Of a stretch of 64,000 nucleotides of DNA, positions 58,889 through 64,000 are shown in pieces. The DNA comes from Flaviaestuariibacter sp. (GTDB taxonomy: Bacteria; Bacteroidota; Bacteroidia; Chitinophagales; Chitinophagaceae). The notes under the pieces were generated by a model that worked only from the letters and a program-made list of their open reading frames with translations, searched no databases and was not told where the DNA came from. Location: NCBI GenBank assembly GCA_025963645.1, contig JAOQAI010000014.1, forward strand, positions 1 to 64,000. The letters are read 5' to 3'. The translations under genes and the position numbers were made by a program. How positions within the stretch are numbered: position 1 is the first letter of the stretch; every line of letters begins with the position of its first letter.

Positions 58889-60555
58889 TAAAAGTCAAAT
58901 TCCCTTCTGTGCATATTCCAGCGAATGCCTCCCGAAAAAACAACCGTGCTGGCAGGTGAAACCGTGCTGATGGCAGCACTTTGCTTGCGGTACAGACCAT
59001 TAAATTCAATAAAAAAATTGGGACGCAGTTCATAGGAAACCAGCATAGAGGCAAGCGCTGTCTTGGTACGTAGCCCGCTGCCAATGTCAAAGCCATAATC
59101 CCTGTTGCGGTTGCCGCTCGGTAAGAAAATATTGCCGCCATACGAAACCGCACTGGTGTCCTTGCCCTGCACGTAATACATCGCCTTTGCTTGCAGCATC
59201 AGTTTCGGAATGGGATTATAACGAGCCAGCCCAATCCACTCCTGGAAGTTAGCCCCCAGTGGGTGTGCCAGTGGTTGGTTGTAGTGGGTATAGTTAGCTA
59301 CGGAGTCACGGTGCGAGTAGGTAAAAGGACGTACACGATTGCTTTCCAATTGCAGGTCCAGGTTTTTAATGCCTAACGCATCTATGTATTTGATGCCTCC
59401 CTGCAACGCGTATTTATTAGCCCACCAGCCATCACCAGCTTTGATCTCGTTCAATTTGAATTCATCCAGCAGCAACTGTCCATACACCTGAAAACGCTTT
59501 GCTACATTGGCTTTCACATCAAGTCCGGCAACGGCATTGTCAAAGCTGCCGTTCTGTTGTTCAATAGATCGGTAGAAGATAACAGGGTTCAGGTAACCAA
59601 ATTCAAAGTGGTCCTTTCGCCCAAATACAATGCCTTCAAAAAGCCCGATATTAAGCCATTTCGTCACATTCACATCCAGGTGGTGCATCGCCGCATATTT
59701 CTTTGGCAGTAATTGGTCGGCGTTTAGGCGCTGTGCCGAATTCAACTCCATAAAAAGATTCTGGTAATTGAATTTCCAGATGCGGGTATTCAGTTTCAGG
59801 AAAACAGTGGGCGCCGAAAAATCGCTCAGGAACAAGCTGCGATGCCCGTTTCCAATAAAGTTCTTATCATACCCAAATTGAATGTCGATCACTTTTGCTA
59901 CACCGAAGGTCACATAGCCACGGGCATCAAAATAATCAACGCCGCCTTTCTCTTTAAAGCTTTTATAAAATCCGGCACCCGGCACCGCGTTGCGCTCCGC
60001 GATGAACTGCTGCACATACAGCGGGTTGCGTTCCTGGTTGTCTGTTACATACGCCGCAAAGCCTACTTTATGGGCAATCCGTCCGCGAACAGCCAAGCCA
60101 CGGGTATTGGTAAAAAGGTGATCGTCATTGTCACGTTCTTTGCCAACCGTGTATTGAAATACAGGGTTGATCGCGATATAAAAATTCTCCAGGTTCTTTT
60201 CGTAAAGATTGCCCGGCGTTTCGTAGAAGCTTTTCAAGATGGGCCGCTTACTCATGTAGCGGTTGCGGCTACCTGAGGCATACTCGAGGTTGGAAAGCAT
60301 GGCCGTATGCAAATTGTACTGATCCACTTTCGTGAGTTGCGCCGAATCCAGCCGACTCAGCCGTGGAATCATCATCTGGCGGCTATACGGCTTGGTTTTA
60401 GAAAAGTTCAGGATCGAATCCGTTCCCAGCTTTATTTCCATGCGTTCCAGCAAAACATACTCTTTTGCGCCTTGCGGTAAATAAGTTGTTTGAGAAAGGG
60501 CGCAGAAAGGGGCGAGGAGTAAAATCGTTTTGAGAAGGGTTTGTTTATATTGCAT
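58888..60555 (-). CDS. Outer-membrane beta-barrel protein, RemB/Wzi-like
   Basis: The 555-residue product starts at the ATG at 60555, giving a signal peptide (MQYKQTLLKTILLLAPFC then ALSQ); the longer frame is dropped. The mature part has YVLLERMEIKLGT near the N-terminus, DIQFGYDKNFIGNGHRSLFLSDFSAP (about 225-250), NTRIWKFNYQNLFMEL and many barrel strands ending SGGIRWNMHRREFDF. The GYDKNFIGNG-RS-LFLSD motif is that of the RemB/capsule assembly (Wzi-like) group of outer-membrane proteins linked to gliding or surface polysaccharide. No gliding genes are near, so the role is unknown. It is divergent from pyrC. Confidence 0.75.
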   Translation of the reverse strand: MQYKQTLLKTILLLAPFCALSQTTYLPQGAKEYVLLERMEIKLGTDSILNFSKTKPYSRQMMIPRLSRLDSAQLTKVDQYNLHTAMLSNLEYASGSRNRYMSKRPILKSFYETPGNLYEKNLENFYIAINPVFQYTVGKERDNDDHLFTNTRGLAVRGRIAHKVGFAAYVTDNQERNPLYVQQFIAERNAVPGAGFYKSFKEKGGVDYFDARGYVTFGVAKVIDIQFGYDKNFIGNGHRSLFLSDFSAPTVFLKLNTRIWKFNYQNLFMELNSAQRLNADQLLPKKYAAMHHLDVNVTKWLNIGLFEGIVFGRKDHFEFGYLNPVIFYRSIEQQNGSFDNAVAGLDVKANVAKRFQVYGQLLLDEFKLNEIKAGDGWWANKYALQGGIKYIDALGIKNLDLQLESNRVRPFTYSHRDSVANYTHYNQPLAHPLGANFQEWIGLARYNPIPKLMLQAKAMYYVQGKDTSAVSYGGNIFLPSGNRNRDYGFDIGSGLRTKTALASMLVSYELRPNFFIEFNGLYRKQSAAISTVSPASTVVFSGGIRWNMHRREFDF

Positions 60556-60577
60556 TGAACCGGATTTAGTAAAAACA

Positions 60578-61978
60578 ATGCCACAAAAGTACCTGATTAA
60601 GAATATCCAGATCGTAAACGAAGGAACGATCAAAACTGCCGATGTTTTGATAAGTAATGAACGCATTGAGCGGATAGATGCCAACATATCCGAAGGCGGT
60701 GCGGAAGTAGTTAATGGCGAGGGTAAATTCCTGCTGCCGGGCGCTATTGACGACCAGGTGCATTTCCGCGAACCCGGGCTAACTCACAAAGCTTCTATCT
60801 ATACCGAATCCAAAGCGGCAGTAGCTGGAGGCGTTACCTCATTTATGGAAATGCCTAATACCTCGCCGCCTGTGTTTACGCAGGAACTGCTGGAGGATAA
60901 GTACAGCATTGCGGCGCAAACCTCCCTGGCGAATTATTCTTTTTACATGGGCACTTCCAATGATAATTTGGAAGAAGTGCTTCGGACAAATGAGAAGAAG
61001 GACCGTGTTTGTGGGGTTAAGGTTTTCATGGGCTCTTCTACCGGCAATCTCTTGGTGGATAATTACCTAACGCTGGGAAGGATATTTGGCGGCACTGAAT
61101 TGCTTATTGCCACCCATTGCGAGGAGGAGCGGATCATCACTGAGAACTTGGCGAGACTAAGAGCCACAAAAGCAGTGCTGGAACCATCGGATCACCCGAT
61201 CATCCGCGATGAAGAGGCTTGTTTCGAATCGTCGTTCAAAGCCGTGCAACTGGCCATGCAGCACAACACCCGCCTGCACATTCTGCATATTAGCACCGAA
61301 CGCGAGCTGCAGTTATTCACCAACATGATTCCATTGACCGACAAACGTATCACCGCCGAGGTTTGCGTGCATCACCTTCACTTCACGGCTGATGATTATG
61401 CACAGTATGGAAATTTGATTAAATGCAATCCGGCTATTAAGGCATCGCACAACCGTGAAGCGCTGTGGAAAGCCTTGCTGGATGACCGGCTGGATGTCAT
61501 CGCTACGGATCATGCACCGCACTTACTTGAGGAAAAAGTGCCCAACAATAAGGACTTCCGGGAAAGTTGGCCCCAGTGGGCTGGCAAAGCCTCCCCTGTT
61601 GGGGGAGGTTTGGAGGGGGCAGCAGGTGTTCCATTAGTGCAACATTCGCTACTGCTCATGCTCGATTATTATAAGCAAGGAAGAATCTCTCTGGAAAAGA
61701 TCGTTCAGAAGATGAGCCATGCCGTAGCTGATTGTTTTAGGATATGGGAACGGGGATATATCCGCGAAGGGTATTATGCAGATCTTGTCATTGTTGATAT
61801 GAATGATTCTACAACAGTTTCAAAAGAGAATATTCTTTATAAATGTGGCTGGAGCCCTTTCGAGGGGCAAACGTTTCCGGCGGCCATCACGCATACTTTT
61901 GTAAATGGGGCGTTGGTTTATGGAAATGAGGTATGGAATGAATCCTCAAAAGGGCAACGGTTATTATTTAACAGGTAA
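60578..61978 (+). CDS. pyrC: Dihydroorotase (PyrC) with a small in-frame palindromic insertion
   Basis: PyrC cyclises carbamoyl aspartate to dihydroorotate in pyrimidine synthesis. The 466-residue protein has the family blocks GAIDDQVHFREPGLTHKA (Gln where many homologues have the first His of H-x-H, a Bacteroidota trait), MEMPNTSPP, GVKVFMGSSTGNLL, LHILHISTERE and DVIATDHAPH (catalytic Asp). Residues about 325-349 are extra, including the peptide KASPVGGGLEGAAG encoded by a palindromic element (61583-61616); normal relatives have a short loop such as SPSGGPLVQH here. The ATG at 60578 is used. The palindrome is in frame, so the product is probably functional. Confidence 0.93.
   Translation: MPQKYLIKNIQIVNEGTIKTADVLISNERIERIDANISEGGAEVVNGEGKFLLPGAIDDQVHFREPGLTHKASIYTESKAAVAGGVTSFMEMPNTSPPVFTQELLEDKYSIAAQTSLANYSFYMGTSNDNLEEVLRTNEKKDRVCGVKVFMGSSTGNLLVDNYLTLGRIFGGTELLIATHCEEERIITENLARLRATKAVLEPSDHPIIRDEEACFESSFKAVQLAMQHNTRLHILHISTERELQLFTNMIPLTDKRITAEVCVHHLHFTADDYAQYGNLIKCNPAIKASHNREALWKALLDDRLDVIATDHAPHLLEEKVPNNKDFRESWPQWAGKASPVGGGLEGAAGVPLVQHSLLLMLDYYKQGRISLEKIVQKMSHAVADCFRIWERGYIREGYYADLVIVDMNDSTTVSKENILYKCGWSPFEGQTFPAAITHTFVNGALVYGNEVWNESSKGQRLLFNR
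61583..61616 (-). repeat. Palindromic element inside pyrC
   Basis: CCTCCCC (61590-61596) pairs with GGGGAGG (61602-61608) around TGTTG. The 34-bp unit, read on the minus strand, matches the nadB copy (14866-14899) at 31 of 34 positions, differing at three bases. Confidence 0.8.
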
Positions 61979-62015
61979 TCGAATTAATCTTACTAATCCC
62001 ACTAATCCGCGGTTC

Positions 62016-63332
62016 ATGCAGATAGACAAGGTCACCTTCAACGATATTTCCATCTTTCATACAGAGGAGGAATTATCGATTTTCCATAAATTAAATTTTA
62101 CGAAGACAGGTGTGGGTAAGGAATGGCTGCGACGCCTTTTCTCACAGCCGCATGAAGATATCAAGCGGGTCATTGGTACACAGAATATCATCAAGTCTTT
62201 GCTGGAACATTTGGATGAATGGCCAACCGATATCTCCAACGGCACCATATTGGTCATGGATAAATTTCTTGACTATAACATTGATCCGGTGCCGTCTGCC
62301 CGTAGCACGTTGAATGATGTGACCTACAAGATTTTCCATAGCAGCGACTACTCCATGATCAAATATTCGATCCGGCACTTTGCTGATTTCTACCGCGGAT
62401 TGAAGAAGTTGTCACGACTTTTTACGATAGCCGAACTGCCACCGCAGTTCCAGTTCTACGCCGATCGCATCAATAAAGTTCTGAGAGAAGCACCGTTGCA
62501 GGAATTGTCGCTGACCAATAGCGGTGATAAGTTTTCAATGAAACAGAATCTGCACTACGCTTATCATGTATCTACTACCTACAAACGCGATACACTGGAA
62601 ATGATCGACGTTTTTGGCCGGCTGGAGGCTTGGTACTCTATGGCGGTGGCGGTGAAAACCTTTGGCTTGACATTTCCTAAATTCAGGGATAGCGATCAGC
62701 CGCATTTTACCGCAGAAGGGCTGCATCATATCCTGCTCGATCACCCGGTTTCCTATGACCTCATTATGAACCCGGATCAGAATTTTCTTTTCCTTACCGG
62801 TGCGAATATGGCCGGCAAAAGCACGCTCATTAAGGCCATCGGTTCCTCTGTTTTCCTGGCGCATATCGGCATGGGCGTTCCGGTGCGTTCTATGGAGCTT
62901 ACACTTTTTGATGGCTTGCTTTCCAATATCACGGTGCAGGATAATATCGTAAAAGGCGAAAGCTATTTCTTTAATGAAGTGCAGCGCATTAAGACCACGA
63001 TTCAAAAGATCAATGATGGAAAGAAATGGCTGGTGCTGATAGACGAATTGTTTAAGGGCACCAATGTGCAGGATGCGATGAAATGCTCGCTAGCGGTGAT
63101 TAAAGGGTTAGTCAAAATGAAGAACTCCTTATTTATTTTATCAACCCATTTATATGAAATAGGGGATGAGTTGAAGCCGTATTCAAACATTGCGTTTAAG
63201 TACTTCGAAACGAATGTTACCGACGACCAGTTGGATTTTAGCTACCAGTTAAAAGAAGGTATTTCTAATGATCGTATTGGATATGTCATTCTTCGGCGCG
63301 AAGGAGTGGTGAATATGCTGGACAAACTGTAA
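62016..63332 (+). CDS. MutS-like ATPase (domains III and V only)
   Basis: The 438-residue protein has the MutS core and ATPase domains without the N-terminal mismatch-binding domain. It starts at ATG 62016 (MQIDKVTFNDISIF); the upstream frame to 61905 runs through the pyrC end and is not used. The Walker A motif is TGANMAGKST (T261 to T270), Walker B is WLVLIDELFKGTN, then STHLYEIGDEL. Such short MutS relatives occur in Bacteroidota and probably act as a DNA-structure ATPase rather than in mismatch recognition. The gene starts 37 bases after pyrC. Confidence 0.85.
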   Translation: MQIDKVTFNDISIFHTEEELSIFHKLNFTKTGVGKEWLRRLFSQPHEDIKRVIGTQNIIKSLLEHLDEWPTDISNGTILVMDKFLDYNIDPVPSARSTLNDVTYKIFHSSDYSMIKYSIRHFADFYRGLKKLSRLFTIAELPPQFQFYADRINKVLREAPLQELSLTNSGDKFSMKQNLHYAYHVSTTYKRDTLEMIDVFGRLEAWYSMAVAVKTFGLTFPKFRDSDQPHFTAEGLHHILLDHPVSYDLIMNPDQNFLFLTGANMAGKSTLIKAIGSSVFLAHIGMGVPVRSMELTLFDGLLSNITVQDNIVKGESYFFNEVQRIKTTIQKINDGKKWLVLIDELFKGTNVQDAMKCSLAVIKGLVKMKNSLFILSTHLYEIGDELKPYSNIAFKYFETNVTDDQLDFSYQLKEGISNDRIGYVILRREGVVNMLDKL

Positions 63333-63383
63333 CCGCGGATGTAAGGATTTATAAGATTATCAGGAATGATGTAAATTGTTTTC

Positions 63384-64000
63384 ATGTTTCGATTCTATTG
63401 TATAGCTGTTGCCATTTTATTTTACTTCAATAGTCATGCACAGCAAGTAATTGATGTGCAGCATTATCGTTTCGAGTTAGAACTATCCGATAATTCGGAT
63501 GCTATCACGGGCAAAGCAACCATCACCACAAAGTTCCTGGCAGTTGCTGGTGTGGTTAATTTTGATCTGGCGTCAATCAAGGAGGATAAAGGTTTTTACG
63601 CTTTCCAGGTAAAAGAAGGTGCCCAGCTATTGGCTGCTACGCATCGTAATGATGTGATTTCGATTTCACTTCCAACTCCGGCACGGAAAGGTGAGGTGCA
63701 TACCTATGAGATCAATTATATGGGCACACCGGAAGACGGCTTGATCATTTCCAAAAACAAACACGGCGACCGCACTTTTTTTTCCGACAACTGGCCCAAC
63801 CGGGCACACCAATGGATCCCGTGCAATGACCGTCCGGATGATAAAGCTTCTTTTGAATTTTTAGTAAAAGCTCCTGCTCACTACAAGGTTATTTCGAATG
63901 GTTTATTAGTTTCCGAAAAGAAATTGGATGCTGCTACCACCTTGACGCATTGGAAAGAAGTCATCCCACTATCCACAAAGATCATGGTGATCGGTGCAGC
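63384..64000 (+). CDS. M1-family metallopeptidase, N-terminal part (cut by window end)
   Basis: The first 205 codons of a protein with a signal peptide (MFRFYCIAVAILFYFNSHAQ). The segment VIDVQHYRFELELSDNSDA and the block FFSDNWPNRAHQWIPCNDRPDDKASFEF (about 132-160) are the N-terminal beta-domain signatures of M1 (gluzincin) aminopeptidases. The catalytic HExxH-E domain lies beyond the window. It is an exported zinc aminopeptidase. Start ATG 63384; partial at the 3' side. Confidence 0.88.
   Translation, partial: MFRFYCIAVAILFYFNSHAQQVIDVQHYRFELELSDNSDAITGKATITTKFLAVAGVVNFDLASIKEDKGFYAFQVKEGAQLLAATHRNDVISISLPTPARKGEVHTYEINYMGTPEDGLIISKNKHGDRTFFSDNWPNRAHQWIPCNDRPDDKASFEFLVKAPAHYKVISNGLLVSEKKLDAATTLTHWKEVIPLSTKIMVIGA

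Noticed and set aside
1-64000. tRNA, rRNA, CRISPR or phage genes
   Set aside because: No tRNA T-loop/anticodon pattern, ribosomal RNA, regularly spaced repeat-spacer array, integrase or phage structural gene was found on either strand.

Overview
The window looks like a chromosomal segment of a Bacteroidota bacterium, most likely of the family Chitinophagaceae. Support for this: TonB-dependent receptors, a SusC/SusD pair followed by a DUF1735-type lipoprotein, futalosine-pathway menaquinone genes (mqnB, mqnD), a BatB/BatC-like pair, a fused two-domain E1 dehydrogenase, a long three-domain IspG, many lipoproteins, and repeated TAnnTTTG promoter boxes in place of sigma70 hexamers. No rRNA, tRNA or CRISPR array was seen. 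The last gene (M1 metallopeptidase) runs off the right edge.

Layout. 0-9 kb: a membrane protein inside cassette-like inverted repeats, a 42-bp tandem array before a DUF6261-like gene, envelope proteins, two unrelated metallophosphoesterases and an OXA-type class D beta-lactamase. 9-16 kb: BatB/BatC-like genes, ispG, nadB and a lipid A acyltransferase; ispG and nadB both carry in-frame insertions. 16-28 kb: an ArsR regulator with a persulfide-dioxygenase/rhodanese protein, tsaB, an amidase, an Fpg/Nei-like glycosylase, and a compact reverse-strand run folD-queE-ompA-hicB-hicA-dprA. 28-38 kb: two outer-membrane proteins, then the SusC/SusD/DUF1735 locus. 38-45 kb: radC, prs, rplY, pth, an FAH-family enzyme and the fused E1. 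45-50 kb: a signalling island holding a 24-residue ORF, a 7-TM protein, a short sensor kinase and three paralogous NarL-type response regulators. 50-64 kb: an aminotransferase, mqnB/mqnD, tandem PTPS genes with folE, fabD, a trans-sulfuration enzyme, an outer-membrane barrel, pyrC, a MutS-like ATPase and the partial peptidase.

Two systems stand out. (1) A family of GC-rich palindromic elements sits both between genes and, in frame, inside three housekeeping genes. ispG has about 176 extra codons carrying a complete DUF559 endonuclease-like domain, nadB about 51, and pyrC about 20. The nadB and pyrC copies share a 34-bp unit (31/34 identical, opposite orientation). The right end of the ispG insert matches both ends of an intergenic unit at 58.6-58.9 kb. 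This resembles the protein-coding palindromic elements of Rickettsia, with DUF559 as a candidate mobilising enzyme. (2) At 44.9-50.1 kb a tiny peptide gene precedes a 7-TM protein whose start codon lies in the loop of a 21-bp hairpin, followed by a kinase with almost no extracellular domain and its regulator. Two further regulators without kinases lie next door, and TTCGTA-N4-TACGAA-like sites lie upstream of all these units. It may be a peptide-responsive or leader-peptide-controlled signalling system.

All functional calls come from reading the sequence and from knowledge of the families; no database search was possible.
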